Source of the DNA: Methylophilus sp. 13
Lineage (GTDB): Bacteria > Pseudomonadota > Gammaproteobacteria > Burkholderiales > Methylophilaceae
Assembly (NCBI RefSeq): GCF_015354335.1
Contig: NZ_JADKYR010000003.1
Span: forward strand, 434,001-498,000
Direction: 5' to 3'
Length of the DNA stretch: 64,000 bases
The notes beneath the pieces are model-generated. The model saw only the letters and a program-made list of their open reading frames with translations, ran no database searches and was not told the origin of the DNA. The stretch's first letter is position 1. Each line of letters starts with the position of its first letter. Position numbers and translations under genes: made by a program. Below are positions 9,633-19,725 of this stretch, one piece after another.

Positions 9633-10859
9633 CTAAGCGTTGCTGCGCTCGATTTCAGGCAGCGCTTCGTGTTTAATGGCGGCTTCAAATGCAGTCAACC
9701 GTTTGTAAACCGACAGCAGCTCGACAATGGTGGTCCAGGAATTGACCAGATATTGAAACGAGTTACTCACTTGTGAGAACGCCGTCAGAATCTGCTGCAA
9801 AATACCAAACGTGATTTTACCCGCCGCAATGGTAGGCACCAGAATCAAGTAGGCAAAGATATTATCCGCCTGCAAATACAGGCTGCGCGCCACATTGAAA
9901 TACATGTAGTGAAAATACAAGCGGAAGTAGTTTTTACGCACATCCAGAAACAAGACTTTTAGCGTCTCAGGTTGCGCGCGTGCCGGGTCATCTTCGCCAT
10001 ACACCAGCTCTTTACGATACGCGGCTTCTACCCGCTGGTTTCTGAATTCCAGGCCTGGCAACTTAATCCCGACCGCAGCCAACAAAAAGGTACCGAACAC
10101 AGACCAGGCAATTGCCGCCGTGAACAGCGGCGCAGGCACCGCCCCAAACACGGGCAGCTCACTTACATACGCAGACAAGCTCCACAACACCGGCAAAAAC
10201 GCAAACAAGGTCATCACCGCCTCCACCATAGACACGCCCAGGCCCTCCATGATGGTCGCAAAGCGCATGGTGTCTTCCTGTACCCGTTGCGATGCACCTT
10301 CAATGTTGCGCACCTGCGGCCACTGGTGGGTATAAAAATCGTTCATCGCCGTACGCCAGCGGAAAATATAGTGGCTGACAAAAAAGCGAGTCAGGACATA
10401 AATAAAAATCGCCACGAACGCGATTTCGGCAAACTGTAACATGAGGATATACAACTGCGCGGTCGTGACCTTGGAGTTTGGCGAAAGCGCCGCTTGCACC
10501 GCATCAAAAAAAGGCCGGCGCCAGTTATTGAGCGCTACCGATACCTGCACAGAGTAATAGGTCGAGAACAAAATAAAGGCGCTACCGACAATCGACCACC
10601 ATTGCCAGCGGCTAGGTTTAAGCTTGAACCACATCAGCGCAAAAATCGCGACGCTCACCAGGTAATACAGATAAAACAGCTTGAACGGGTCAGTCACAAA
10701 ATGCCCGAGTCCGATCACCGGCTCCTTCTCTACCATGGATAAACCCAATGCCGTACCAATGGCAGAAGAATACTCGAACCATATGCCGCAACAGACCATT
10801 GCCCACAGAATGACAGACGGCCAGAACCAGCGGGAGTCGGGAAAAAAGGATTTGAACAT
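9633..10859 (-). CDS. sbmA: SbmA/BacA-like peptide transporter
   Basis: 408 residues, multi-spanning. The sequence carries family-typical stretches: the N-terminal MFKSFFPDSRWFWPS, NNWRRPFFDAVQ, WRTAMNDFY and EGASQRVQEDTMRFA. SbmA and BacA import peptide antibiotics such as microcins, bleomycin and proline-rich peptides using the proton gradient; they look like ABC transmembrane domains but lack the ATPase. It stands alone, convergent with the upstream c-di-GMP operon. Confidence 0.88.
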   Translation of the reverse strand: MFKSFFPDSRWFWPSVILWAMVCCGIWFEYSSAIGTALGLSMVEKEPVIGLGHFVTDPFKLFYLYYLVSVAIFALMWFKLKPSRWQWWSIVGSAFILFSTYYSVQVSVALNNWRRPFFDAVQAALSPNSKVTTAQLYILMLQFAEIAFVAIFIYVLTRFFVSHYIFRWRTAMNDFYTHQWPQVRNIEGASQRVQEDTMRFATIMEGLGVSMVEAVMTLFAFLPVLWSLSAYVSELPVFGAVPAPLFTAAIAWSVFGTFLLAAVGIKLPGLEFRNQRVEAAYRKELVYGEDDPARAQPETLKVLFLDVRKNYFRLYFHYMYFNVARSLYLQADNIFAYLILVPTIAAGKITFGILQQILTAFSQVSNSFQYLVNSWTTIVELLSVYKRLTAFEAAIKHEALPEIERSNA

Positions 10860-10975
10860 AGGCGATTGATATTCTTATTAACAAGTGTTCAGTGTATTGG
10901 CTCTTGCCCTGGCCTGCAACAAGGTCATGCAATCAGATTGCATCAAGTTTTGCAGATCAAATAACGTACGGCAAC

Positions 10976-10999
10976 AAAAAAGCCCCCATGTGGGAGCTT
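10976..10999 (-). terminator. Terminator after the small exported-protein gene
   Basis: On the minus strand AGCTCCC and GGGGGCT pair (one G-T wobble) and are followed by TTTTTTGTTG. It sits about 60 bases after the stop of the gene at 11059. Confidence 0.7.
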
Positions 11000-11058
11000 G
11001 AGTATTGTGCGGGCAAAATGTTCAAATCTTTTACATAGCCGATTTTAAAACGGTCGTG

Positions 11059-11433
11059 TTAACTGTAATTGCCTCTAAAGCAGCAACCTAAAGGGGAGTT
11101 GCTTTGATAGCTGGCGCGTTGAAGCATGACTTTAGCCTTGGGTGAAGATTTGTGGCTGACCAGCCGCCGTTTTACCGGCGCTTTTCTTGCAGACTCCACC
11201 TTACCGGGTGTGGCTTGAACTGGCGTGGCTTGTGCGGCATCAGCCATGGCGTCACTAGCCTCAGCCAATTGCACGCGCTGCTCAGGCTCAGGCTTAGCCC
11301 CTTCACCTGCATTCACAGCTTTAAGAAAATAACGGTTATCGGCAGGCGCTTCATGTTCAAAGGTAATCATCATCAAGGCCAACATGTTGAGGAAAATCAG
11401 TTTGGGAAGCATATACGATTTGTGGGAATGCAT
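11059..11433 (-). CDS. Small hypothetical protein, single N-terminal hydrophobic segment, basic tail
   Basis: 124 residues from the Met at 11433; an in-frame Met at 11412 is equally possible and no clear ribosome binding site decides between them. A hydrophobic segment (LPKLIFLNMLALMMITF) lies near the N-terminus, followed by an acidic Ala/Glu/Pro-rich middle and a Lys/Arg-rich tail ending with two adjacent Cys (GCCFRGNYS). I do not recognise it. The layout fits a membrane-anchored or exported small protein. A terminator follows it. Confidence 0.5.
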   Translation of the reverse strand: MHSHKSYMLPKLIFLNMLALMMITFEHEAPADNRYFLKAVNAGEGAKPEPEQRVQLAEASDAMADAAQATPVQATPGKVESARKAPVKRRLVSHKSSPKAKVMLQRASYQSNSPLGCCFRGNYS

Positions 11434-11633
11434 TTTATGCTCAATATTTGAAGGTTGAGTCAGGCACCATCTTAATGGTAAGCGCCGCACTTAGACGTAG
11501 GCTGCCGCTGATTTGCCTGTCAGAAAATGCTTACTCGCACCGCACCGAAAACGTTTTTGATCCTGACAGGTCTTACCGCTTAGGAATTTGTTACTTAAAC
11601 ATCCGACAGACCTGAATAAAGAATAGAGGGGTT

Positions 11634-12650
11634 ATGAAGTCAATCTTGCTCACCAGCTTGCTTTTGCTGACCAATGTTTTAAATGCTCAGCCCAGTATTG
11701 TTGATACGCTGGAACTCGGACACTCGATTGTCATGGTCACCACCGATTTGCCGGATGGCTCAAACGGCAGGGGCTCTGGTGTAGTGGTCAGCCCCGAATA
11801 CGTGGCGACCAACTGTCATGTGATTGCCAATAGCAAAGGTGTGAATATCGCCAAATTTAGAGATGGTTATCAGCCGATAGGCCTTAAAGCCAACTGGAAA
11901 CGCGATGTCTGCCTGCTCAAGTTTGACCCGCTGCCGTTCAAACCCATCCCCATGCGAGACAGTCAAAGCCTGCAATATGAAGAAGAAGTCTTTAGCATGA
12001 GTTTTCCAGCCGGTGCGCCGGTGCCCCAGCTGTCTTATGGCGCGATCAAGGGCATTTATCCGTTTGATGGCAGCCTGATTGTGCGCTCTAACGCCTCTTT
12101 TTACATGGGCTCTAGCGGCGGCGCCTTGTTTGACCAGCACTACAACCTGATCGGCCTGACCACGTTCAAAAGCCCGGGCCAACCAGCGTTTTATTACAGC
12201 CTACCGGTCGAGTGGATCAAGGAGCTGATGGCGGCGCCTGAAACCACGTCACTCAAAACCAATGATGTCCCTTTCTGGGCGTTGCCGCTGGAACAACGGC
12301 CTTATTTCATGCAGGTGGTAATTCCCTACCAAAATGCAGACTGGCGTGATTTGAAAATCATTGCCGGACAATGGACGGGCCAAGAACCGGCTTCTGCCGA
12401 TGCCTGGTATTTTTTGGGGCTGGCGGAAGAAGGCTTGCAGCATTATGTGCAGGCAGAGCAGGACCTGAAAAAAGCCTATGACCTTAACCAGCGCGATGTT
12501 GATGCCATGCTTGCGCTGTCCAGAGTCGCTTTTGTGCAAAAAGATCTGGCGACGCTTGAGTCTATACAGCCAGCGATTCAGGCGATAGACCCGGAACAAG
12601 GCGAAAAAGTCACGCAACAAATCCAGGCCTTGAAGCAAGCCAGTCCCTGA
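11634..12650 (+). CDS. Trypsin-like serine protease with C-terminal TPR segment
   Basis: 338 residues. A signal peptide of about 18 residues (ending LNA) leads into an S1-type domain with catalytic His62 (ATNCHVI), Asp91 (KRDVCLLKF) and Ser161 (GSSGGALF). The C-terminal 110 residues contain TPR-like helices (DAWYFLGLAEEGLQHYVQAE...AYDLNQRDVDAMLALSRVAF). There is no PDZ domain, unlike the Deg protease at 1.3-2.8 kb. Cys61 and Cys93 sit beside the catalytic His and Asp and could form a disulfide. Likely periplasmic; the TPR part may recruit partners. AGAGGGG precedes the ATG. Confidence 0.85.
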   Translation: MKSILLTSLLLLTNVLNAQPSIVDTLELGHSIVMVTTDLPDGSNGRGSGVVVSPEYVATNCHVIANSKGVNIAKFRDGYQPIGLKANWKRDVCLLKFDPLPFKPIPMRDSQSLQYEEEVFSMSFPAGAPVPQLSYGAIKGIYPFDGSLIVRSNASFYMGSSGGALFDQHYNLIGLTTFKSPGQPAFYYSLPVEWIKELMAAPETTSLKTNDVPFWALPLEQRPYFMQVVIPYQNADWRDLKIIAGQWTGQEPASADAWYFLGLAEEGLQHYVQAEQDLKKAYDLNQRDVDAMLALSRVAFVQKDLATLESIQPAIQAIDPEQGEKVTQQIQALKQASP

Positions 12651-12679
12651 GTTGGTCTAATCTGACGCTGGCCTGGCTT

Positions 12680-13114
12680 TTAAAACTGCAACACCAGCAT
12701 CGCGCACAAACACACTGTCACCAGCAGCGTGATTTGTGTGCGCAACTGGTAAAACCAGCGTTCAATCAGCCCCTCAGCCACCAGCTTGCGGTCTATCAGC
12801 CATAAAACGATAAAGGCGGCGATCTGCACCAGATATTGGGTGACCGGCACCACAAAAAACAGGGTAGCCCAGGCAAGTAGGGCCAGCAAATTGCTGGTGA
12901 CCAGCAAATTCAGGCGGGTGTCTTGGGCATGGTTCAAAAACAAGCCCCAGTGTATCCCACATAAAAATGAGATAATAACGGCGCCATAGGTCAGCGCCAG
13001 ATAGCCGGTATGATAGTGCGCCATCCCCTGCATCTGCGCCACCACGGCGCCCGCAAAAGGCAGCGCGCCCATAAAGGTCAATGTTTTAGCCAGCTGAATA
13101 TGTATAGGTCGCAT
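12680..13114 (-). CDS. DUF3429 family membrane protein
   Basis: 144 residues from the Met at 13114, chosen because AGAGGAGAAAACAC stands right before it; a longer reading to 13156 lacks this. Four to five hydrophobic helices are visible (GALPFAGAVVAQ, GYLALTYGAVIISFLCGIHWG, LLALLAWATLFFVV, IAAFIVLWLIDRK, ITLLVTVCLCAMLVLQF). FLCGIHWG and W-L-IDRK are typical of DUF3429. Function unknown. Confidence 0.75.
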   Translation of the reverse strand: MRPIHIQLAKTLTFMGALPFAGAVVAQMQGMAHYHTGYLALTYGAVIISFLCGIHWGLFLNHAQDTRLNLLVTSNLLALLAWATLFFVVPVTQYLVQIAAFIVLWLIDRKLVAEGLIERWFYQLRTQITLLVTVCLCAMLVLQF

Positions 13115-13261
13115 GTGTTTTCTCCTCTTTGCAGCGATGTGACCATGGTCAATCATTTTGGTTTTGGGGCTGCAGACGAAAAAGCCTGCATGGCATGCGG
13201 GAACTAAATCAGCAGTTAAGCGCTCATGCCATCAACATAAAATAATACACGGATACACACC

Positions 13262-14056
13262 ATGAACTTTCATCACGCATTGCCCGTGGTTGGCACTTGT
13301 ATGGCCATCACCTTCTTCAGTCCCCTTACGTCTGCCGAATCCCGCATAGACCGGCAAACAGAAACTGCCGTGCCCAGAGCACAAAATCTTTATGGGATTG
13401 GCGTTGGCGTCCTGCCAAAGACCTCTGGCTCGGATGAATACCGCGCGCTGGTGTTGCCGATTATTAACGCGAATTATGGCGACCGTTTTTTTATCAATGC
13501 CCTGCAAGCGGGCGCCTGGTTAGTGGATAGCGAGGATAAACGCTTACGCTTTGGCCTGTCTGCCGAGGCCAAGTTTGGCTGGGATGCCAGTAAGGGCGAC
13601 CGTACGCGCGGCATGGATGACCGTGACTTTTCGATTTTTGTTGGGCCGCTGCTCCGCTGGCAAACAGACTATGGCACATTGAATGCGCAATGGACCACGG
13701 ATGCCAGTGGCAACAGTAACGGCCAGCAGTTTCAGGTGCAATACATCAAGAGCCTGTTAAGGTCGCCAAACTTGCGCCTGAACGGCCTGGTGGGGGCGAC
13801 CTGGAACAGCCAGAAATTCAACAACTATTACTTTGGGGTGCGCAACAATGAAGTCAACGCCAGTCGGCCGTTTTACCGCGCGGGATCCGGCGTTGAATGG
13901 CAGGCAGGCATCAATGGCATGATGCCTGTGATGACGAATCACTCACTGCTGTTTGGTGCATTCATCACCCGACTCAGTGATGAACAATACGACAGCCCGA
14001 TCACAGAAACACGCATACAGCCCATGGCTTACGTCGGCTATAGCATCCCGTTTTAA
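13262..14056 (+). CDS. MipA/OmpV family outer-membrane protein
   Basis: 264 residues. An N-terminal signal (to about residue 25, SAES) is followed by GIGVGVLPKTSGSDEYRALVLP, the MipA/OmpV opening, then alternating amphipathic strands. It ends in Phe (YVGYSIPF), the outer-membrane insertion signature. Family members act as scaffolds for murein enzymes (MipA) or as outer-membrane channels (OmpV); the specific role here is unknown. Confidence 0.85.
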   Translation: MNFHHALPVVGTCMAITFFSPLTSAESRIDRQTETAVPRAQNLYGIGVGVLPKTSGSDEYRALVLPIINANYGDRFFINALQAGAWLVDSEDKRLRFGLSAEAKFGWDASKGDRTRGMDDRDFSIFVGPLLRWQTDYGTLNAQWTTDASGNSNGQQFQVQYIKSLLRSPNLRLNGLVGATWNSQKFNNYYFGVRNNEVNASRPFYRAGSGVEWQAGINGMMPVMTNHSLLFGAFITRLSDEQYDSPITETRIQPMAYVGYSIPF

Positions 14057-14094
14057 CATAAATCGCCCATTGCGGCGTACATGCCGACGGAGGC

Positions 14095-15015
14095 TTAATG
14101 GCGGCCATTAGCATTGAAAAAGGCCCAGATCACGTCGTTGGCGTCAATCGCCGTTGATCCAGCCTCCCCACCACGGGGTTTGCTGCCCCCCGGCCAGGAA
14201 TGTCCGCCGCTGTCGGTGACACAAAGCTGCACGGGCGCCAACCCGCCACGATGCACCTCACAATAGGCACCGCTGACTTCAAGGATACGCTCCGCCTGTG
14301 GATTGGCCTGGTTGAGCTTTACCCATTTCTGGATAGTGGCAGGCACCGAATTAAAACTGACATCTGTCATGGATTTCTCGCCCGGACCGCCATTGAATGG
14401 GACATGGTCATCGTCTTTGGCGTGAATATGCAAAATCGCCACCGGTTTGCTGGGCCGACATTGCCTGGTATTGTCTGTCCCGGCGACAGCTGCGATCGCA
14501 CTGATGGTGTCTGACAACTCGCAGGCCAGCCGATAAGACATCATGCCGCCATTGGACATGCCATCGACAAAAATGCGGTTGGCATCAATGGCTGTCTTTT
14601 GCTGCATGGCTTGAATCATGGCCCGGATCGCGCCCACATCATCGCTTTGTTTTTTGAGCGCGGGACCACAACAGTTACCGGCATTCCAGGTGGCGAACTT
14701 GCCGCCCGGCAACCGGCTGTAGCCATTAGGAAACACGGCAATATAGCCGTGTTTTTCGGCCGCAGAAATCTGGTGATAAAACCGTTCGGTGGCCTGCACC
14801 TGCATATTGCCCATCCCGCCATGCAGCACCAGCACCATGGGCAAGGCCTGGCCTGCGCCGACCTGCTTGGGCACATGCACGAGATACTCGCGCGTCTCAC
14901 CACCAACATTGACCCCAAAGGCATGATCGCCAGAGGCGAGAGTTGCCAGGCACAGGGCGGGCAAACAGGTTACACTGCACAGCAAATACACCATCAAGCG
15001 CCGAAACCAGGACAT
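14095..15015 (-). CDS. Secreted PHB-depolymerase/feruloyl-esterase-like alpha/beta hydrolase
   Basis: 306 residues. After a signal peptide (to about residue 28) it has the LHGGMGN oxyanion-side motif, the nucleophile Ser154 in GMSNGGM, an acid in AKDDDHVPF (about 201-203) and His272 in SGGHSWPGG. The phrase FATWNAGNCCGPA is typical of the LpqC/esterase PHB family (polyhydroxybutyrate depolymerase-like and feruloyl esterase-like enzymes). The true substrate cannot be read from sequence. It converges on mipA. Confidence 0.85.
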   Translation of the reverse strand: MSWFRRLMVYLLCSVTCLPALCLATLASGDHAFGVNVGGETREYLVHVPKQVGAGQALPMVLVLHGGMGNMQVQATERFYHQISAAEKHGYIAVFPNGYSRLPGGKFATWNAGNCCGPALKKQSDDVGAIRAMIQAMQQKTAIDANRIFVDGMSNGGMMSYRLACELSDTISAIAAVAGTDNTRQCRPSKPVAILHIHAKDDDHVPFNGGPGEKSMTDVSFNSVPATIQKWVKLNQANPQAERILEVSGAYCEVHRGGLAPVQLCVTDSGGHSWPGGSKPRGGEAGSTAIDANDVIWAFFNANGRH

Positions 15016-15105
15016 GGGGACCCCCTCAACCAGAACAGAATGTTGTCATGAACGCTCAAGTATACGATGGTGTTGACGTAGCGCTGTAGCTGAACCCACC
15101 GCCTT

Positions 15106-15741
15106 ATGTTAGAAAAGCATTTTTTAGACGATCATGCCCAGATGCATACGCCCCTTCCCTCTGACGCATCCCCTGTAGGCCTGCTGTTAGCCGCTGGCTT
15201 CTCCCGCCGGTTTGGTGCGCAAAACAAACTCTTACAGCCCTTGCCTAATGGTGAATGCATGGCAGTGATGGCCGCCCGGAGCCTGATCACCGCCTTGCCT
15301 CACAGTGTCGCCGTGATACGCGCCAATGTGCCTGAGTTGAGTGCCGCCCTCAAGGCCTTGGGATTGATGGTGGTCGAATGTGGCGAGCAGGAGCAGGTCA
15401 TGGCCGATAGTCTCAAGCTGGGGTTGAACACCGTGTTAACGACCTTTCCGCAGTACGCCGGCGTGGTGATCGCCTTGGCAGACATGCCCTTTATCCAGCC
15501 GCAGACCATACAGCATGTCGCGAATGCCTTGGCTCAGCATCCATTGGCACAACCGGTCATGGCAGGCAAAGCCGGTCATCCGGTGGGTTTCAGCCGTGCG
15601 CTGATTCCTGAATTACTTAGGGTGGAAGGCGACCAGGGCGCACGGGAGGTGGTGCGCGCCCATCAGGCACAGAGCATACACATTGCGTGCGAGGACCCGG
15701 GCATCTTCAGGGATATTGATACCCCCGCCGACTTGAAATGA
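15106..15741 (+). CDS. MocA-like molybdenum cofactor nucleotidyltransferase
   Basis: 211 residues; a Met 12 codons in (15142) may be the real start, as neither has a clear ribosome binding site. The nucleotide-binding signature LLLAAGFSRRFGAQNKLL (about 26-43) and the metal-binding LADMPF segment mark a MobA-like/MocA nucleotidyltransferase. MocA makes the cytosine dinucleotide form of the molybdenum cofactor used by xanthine-oxidase-family enzymes. Its neighbours are XdhC and an Ior-type hydroxylase, which supports this role. The gene ends one base before the convergent xdhC-like gene. Confidence 0.85.
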   Translation: MLEKHFLDDHAQMHTPLPSDASPVGLLLAAGFSRRFGAQNKLLQPLPNGECMAVMAARSLITALPHSVAVIRANVPELSAALKALGLMVVECGEQEQVMADSLKLGLNTVLTTFPQYAGVVIALADMPFIQPQTIQHVANALAQHPLAQPVMAGKAGHPVGFSRALIPELLRVEGDQGAREVVRAHQAQSIHIACEDPGIFRDIDTPADLK

Positions 15742-16725
15742 TCAGGCCATCGCCAGCCTGTGCGCCCGTGAGACCAGGCCCGTTTGCTGCAAGTGCGCGC
15801 GTTCCTGAATCAACTCAGCCAGGATAGACACAGCAATTTCGGCCGGCGTGCGGCTGCCGATACGCAGACCGACCGGGCCATGCAGGCGGTTCACTTCCTG
15901 CTCGGTGAGGTCAAAACTGCGCAACCGCTGTTTGCGTTTTTCCTGATTTTTGACGGAGCCCAAGGCGCCAATATAAAACGCGTCTGACTTGAGCGCTGCA
16001 AGCAACGCCATGTCGTCCAGTTTGGGATCATGGGTGACGGCCACAATCGCCGTGTGTGGATCAGGCGCCATCTCCAACACCACATCGTCAGGCATGCCAG
16101 GCAACCAGTCTGCGCCTTCCACATGCCATTCAGCACGCATTTCCTCACGCGGATCGCAGATCATGACGTGAAAATCCAGCGCTTGTGCCATGGCCGCCAA
16201 CACGGAGCCCAGTTGGTTGGCGCCAATAATCAGCAAGCGCCATTGCGGGCCAAAATAACTGTGAAACCAGTCACTTTCCAGATAAGGCTGTCCTTCAGGC
16301 AGCACGTATTGATGCCGCACCTCACCACTGTGTAAATGGACGGAGCGCTTAAGCAACCGCCGTTGTGACAAGCTCTCCAGCATAGGCGCTAATTGCGCCG
16401 TTTGCGTGAGCGGCTCGGCAAAAATCTTGAGCTGGCCGCCGCAAGGGATGCCAAAGCGCTGTGCTTCCGCCTGGTCTACACCATAGTCGAGAATCGCAGC
16501 CCGCTGCGGCAATTGCTGGTGACGGGCTTTGTCTGCCAGGTCATCTTCGATACAGCCGCCAGAGACAGAGCCGACCAGATGGCCATCTTCGCGCACCACC
16601 AGAATGGCGCCCGGCAACCGGGGGGCCGAGCCCCAGGTCTGGATCACGGTAAACAGATGCGCGCCATAGCCCTGGTCCAGCCAGTCACGGGCACGTTGTA
16701 ACACTTCCCAATCAGAGGACTGCAT
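15742..16725 (-). CDS. XdhC/CoxI family molybdenum-cofactor insertion protein
   Basis: 327 residues. The N-terminal XdhC_CoxI domain has WGSAPRLPGA and GSVSGGCIE (Cys58); a Rossmann-like domain starts around 163 (LLIIGANQLGS) and carries VAVTHDPKLDD. XdhC proteins bind and protect the cofactor and sulfurate or insert it into xanthine-oxidase-family enzymes. It lies five bases downstream of the large hydroxylase subunit on the same strand, so it very probably matures that enzyme. Confidence 0.92.
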   Translation of the reverse strand: MQSSDWEVLQRARDWLDQGYGAHLFTVIQTWGSAPRLPGAILVVREDGHLVGSVSGGCIEDDLADKARHQQLPQRAAILDYGVDQAEAQRFGIPCGGQLKIFAEPLTQTAQLAPMLESLSQRRLLKRSVHLHSGEVRHQYVLPEGQPYLESDWFHSYFGPQWRLLIIGANQLGSVLAAMAQALDFHVMICDPREEMRAEWHVEGADWLPGMPDDVVLEMAPDPHTAIVAVTHDPKLDDMALLAALKSDAFYIGALGSVKNQEKRKQRLRSFDLTEQEVNRLHGPVGLRIGSRTPAEIAVSILAELIQERAHLQQTGLVSRAHRLAMA

Positions 16726-16730
16726 AGGGC

Positions 16731-18893
16731 TTAAGCCAGCTGATCACCAATCGGCAACCGGCGGATACGCTTACCAGTCGCAGCAAAAATGGCGTTGGTC
16801 ACGGCAGGTGCCAGCGGCGGCACGCCCGGCTCCCCCACCCCACCCATTTTTTCGGTGCTGGGCACAATATGCACATCCACTTTGGGCATATCTTTCATGC
16901 GTAACACCTGGTAGTTGTGGAAGTTGGATTGTTCCACCTGGCCGTCTTTGAAGCTCACCTCGCTACTGAGCGCGGCACCCAGCGCAAAGGCGACACAAGA
17001 CTCCATCTGCGCTTTGACACCATCCGGATTCACAGCCAGCCCGCAATCAATCGCCATCACCACGCGGTGCACTTTGGCCTCGCCGTCTTTGACGGAGACT
17101 TCGGCCACCTGCGCCACATAGCTGCCAAACGACTCGTGGACGGCAATGCCACGGAACACGCCTGTAGGCAACGGTTTGCCCCAGCCCGCTTTATCGGCCG
17201 CCAGATTGAGTGCCGCCAAATGACGGGGATGGTCTTTCAGCAACTGGCGGCGATAGGCCAGTGGGTCTTGCTTGCTGGCATGCGCCAGTTCATCAATCAG
17301 GCTTTCCATGACAAAGGCGGAATGGCTATGCCCGACCGAGCGCCACCACAACACCGGCACCTCACTTTGCACCGAGTGCAACTGCACCTCATGGTGCGGA
17401 GTGCCTTTCACATAGGGCGAATCAGCCACGCCTTCCACCGAGGTGGCATCAATGCCGTCCTTGATCATGACGCCTTCAAAGGGCGTGCCTTTGATGATGG
17501 ACTGTCCGACCAGCGTCTGCTGCCAGACCAGCGGTTTGCCCTGTTTGTCGAGCGCGATACTGGCTTTGTGAACAAACATCGGCCGGTAGAACCCCCCCTT
17601 GATATCGTCTTCGCGGCTCCAAACCGTTTTCACCGGCATGCCTGCCGCTTTGGCCACTTCAACCGCTTCAGACACAAAGTCTGCACGGGGGTTGGCGCGA
17701 CGGCCAAAACCGCCCCCTAAAAACAGCGTGTGAATTTTCACTTGTTCTGGTTTCAGGCCCAGAATCTTGGCAGCTGACGCCTGGTCCGTGGTTTGCATTT
17801 GCGTCCCGGTCCAGATTTCACAGCCCTGATCAGAGATTTTGACGGCACAGTTCAAAGGTTCCATCGGTGCATGCGCCAGATAAGGCAACACATATTCCGC
17901 ATGTATGGTTTGCTTGGCCTGCTTGCTGGCCGTGGCGACATCGCCCGCTTTCGCAGCCTGCAAGCCTGGCTTTTGCGCCAGCGCCTGATATTGCTTGAGC
18001 AAGGCAGGGGTATCCGGTTTGTCATGCCCGGCCAGCGCCCATTCCAGCTTGAGGGCCTCGCGCCCCTGCTTGGCGGCCCAGTAATGCTCGGCAATCACGG
18101 CAACCCCCGTGGGCACTTTGACCACCTTGATCACGCCCGGCACTTTGCGTGCAGCGGCATCATCCAGGCTTTTCAGTGTGGTGCCAAACACAGGCGCACG
18201 TGCCACCATGGCGACTTTGAGTCCTTCAAACTGCACATCCTGACCAAACTTGGCCGTGCCATTGATTTTTTCTGCGCTGTCCAGACGCTTGGTGGCCTTG
18301 CCGATCAATTTCCACTGCTCCGGTTTTTTAAGCGTGACGCTGGTCGGTGTCGGCAATTGGCTGGCGGTCTCCACTAGCTTGCCATAACTGAGCTTTTGCG
18401 TACCGTTGATGACAAAACCATTTTCGGTGCGCAAGCCAGCTACTGGCACCTTCCATTGCTTGGCCGCCGCCTCCAGCAACAGAACACGTGTCAATGCGCC
18501 TGCCTGGCGATAGCGGTCAAACTCTGACCAGGTGGTGGAAGAGCCGCCGGTAATCTGGATACCATAGGCGGTATGCACATAAGCAGGCGCCGCAGGCGCA
18601 TGCTCGACCTTGATCTTGCTCCAGTCGGCATCCAGCTCATCTGCAATCAGCATGGGCAAGGTGGTCCACACGCCCTGCCCCATTTCGCTATGCGCCAACA
18701 TCACGGTAATACTGTCATCGGCGCCGATGCGCAAAAAGGCATTGGGCGCAGGCAGTGGCAGCGCTTCTGCCGCATTGGCTACACCCATAAAGCGTTTGGC
18801 TTGCGGAATACTGAATGCCACCACAAGGCCGCCAGCGACCAGAGCCGTACTTTTGATAAAACTGCGGCGGGAGAGGTTAATGAGATCATTCAT
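16731..18893 (-). CDS. Molybdopterin-binding large subunit of a periplasmic IorB-like hydroxylase/aldehyde oxidoreductase
   Basis: 720 residues from the Met at 18893, which has TTAAGGAGAGACCCC directly upstream; longer reading would run into the preceding gene. A twin-arginine signal (SRRSFIK plus hydrophobic stretch) predicts Tat export of the folded, cofactor-loaded complex. Motifs include GGGFGRR in the centre and [15 protein letters not shown] near the C-terminus, whose Glu is the conserved catalytic base. It matches the isoquinoline 1-oxidoreductase/aldehyde-dehydrogenase branch of the xanthine oxidase family. Partners are the 2Fe-2S subunit upstream and XdhC downstream. The substrate (aldehyde or N-heterocycle) is unknown. 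Confidence 0.9.
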   Translation of the reverse strand: MNDLINLSRRSFIKSTALVAGGLVVAFSIPQAKRFMGVANAAEALPLPAPNAFLRIGADDSITVMLAHSEMGQGVWTTLPMLIADELDADWSKIKVEHAPAAPAYVHTAYGIQITGGSSTTWSEFDRYRQAGALTRVLLLEAAAKQWKVPVAGLRTENGFVINGTQKLSYGKLVETASQLPTPTSVTLKKPEQWKLIGKATKRLDSAEKINGTAKFGQDVQFEGLKVAMVARAPVFGTTLKSLDDAAARKVPGVIKVVKVPTGVAVIAEHYWAAKQGREALKLEWALAGHDKPDTPALLKQYQALAQKPGLQAAKAGDVATASKQAKQTIHAEYVLPYLAHAPMEPLNCAVKISDQGCEIWTGTQMQTTDQASAAKILGLKPEQVKIHTLFLGGGFGRRANPRADFVSEAVEVAKAAGMPVKTVWSREDDIKGGFYRPMFVHKASIALDKQGKPLVWQQTLVGQSIIKGTPFEGVMIKDGIDATSVEGVADSPYVKGTPHHEVQLHSVQSEVPVLWWRSVGHSHSAFVMESLIDELAHASKQDPLAYRRQLLKDHPRHLAALNLAADKAGWGKPLPTGVFRGIAVHESFGSYVAQVAEVSVKDGEAKVHRVVMAIDCGLAVNPDGVKAQMESCVAFALGAALSSEVSFKDGQVEQSNFHNYQVLRMKDMPKVDVHIVPSTEKMGGVGEPGVPPLAPAVTNAIFAATGKRIRRLPIGDQLA

Positions 18894-18904
18894 GGGGTCT
18901 CTCC

Positions 18905-19360
18905 TTAAGCCAGTTTGGCAGCGGCTTCGTGGATTGCTGCCCGGATACGTTGATAAGTCCCGCAACGGCAAATATTGCCACTCATGGCCGCATCAATATC
19001 GGCGTCGCTGGGTTTGGGGTTTTGCTTGAGCAGTGAGGTCGCAGACATGATCTGGCCGGATTGGCAGTAGCCACACTGCACCACATCAATCTGTTGCCAG
19101 GCGGCTTGTACGGCCTGGCCCACCTTGTCGTCATGCATGGCTTCTATGGTGGTGATTTTTTTACCCGCGGCCGCACTGACCGGGGTCACACAAGAGCGAA
19201 TGGCCTGACCATCCAGATGCACAGTACAGGCCCCACATTGCGCCATGCCACAGCCAAACTTGGTGCCAGTCATGCCAGCCACATCGCGGATTGCCCATAA
19301 AAGAGGCATGTCATCGCTCACGTTGAGCTCGGTCTCTTTGCCATTGATATTGAGTTTCAT
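18905..19360 (-). CDS. 2Fe-2S small subunit of the IorB-like hydroxylase
   Basis: 151 residues. It carries the plant-ferredoxin cluster motif [15 protein letters not shown] (about 38-52) and the second cluster set CGYCQSGQ and [10 protein letters not shown], as in IorA/CoxS proteins. It transfers electrons from the molybdenum centre of the large subunit. It is first in the operon, 11 bases ahead of the large subunit gene. It has no signal of its own and probably travels with the Tat-exported partner. GGAAC precedes the ATG. Confidence 0.92.
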   Translation of the reverse strand: MKLNINGKETELNVSDDMPLLWAIRDVAGMTGTKFGCGMAQCGACTVHLDGQAIRSCVTPVSAAAGKKITTIEAMHDDKVGQAVQAAWQQIDVVQCGYCQSGQIMSATSLLKQNPKPSDADIDAAMSGNICRCGTYQRIRAAIHEAAAKLA

Positions 19361-19725
19361 CGTGTTTGTTCCTTTTTAAAATCTGATGCTGCAGTCGCAA
19401 AACCAATCTAAGGTTGGCTATCGTGAAAATATACTAACATACATGATTGTATGTATGGGCGTCCCGGAGCTGCATAAATTTAAATTTAATCGTGTTAAGT
19501 CTACAGTGTGCAGCCCGTGATTTAGCTGGTCGCGCAGCCGCTTTACATCTGTCGATCCAATCAGGACGAGATCCTGAAACAGTCTTTACATTGACTTCAC
19601 TCCCGTCCGCCTGCTGGTGCCGGGCGATTTACTTTGTCTGCAAGTCAGGGCAGAATCAACCGCTTACCGTGAACACTCATCCCTATGAATACAATCCCCA
19701 TGTCACGCTTGATTAGGAGAACGCC
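19361..19725. other. 365-base divergent intergenic region
   Basis: It separates the hydroxylase operon (leftward) from the oxidoreductase gene (rightward). It holds one clear inverted repeat (19437-19454, listed separately) and an AT-rich stretch around 19470-19500. No open reading frame with a credible start was found. Confidence 0.6.
19437..19454. promoter_or_regulatory. Perfect inverted repeat, candidate operator
   Basis: ACATACA-TGAT-TGTATGT, two 7-base arms around a 4-base centre. It lies 77 bases upstream of the hydroxylase small-subunit start, where a regulator of that operon could bind. The binding protein is not known; the AraC protein nearby normally uses direct repeats, so a dimeric repressor encoded elsewhere is as likely. 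Confidence 0.45.

Noticed and set aside
17793-18377. Open frames antisense to the IorB-like gene
   Set aside because: The minus-strand gene has all family motifs; these are shadows.
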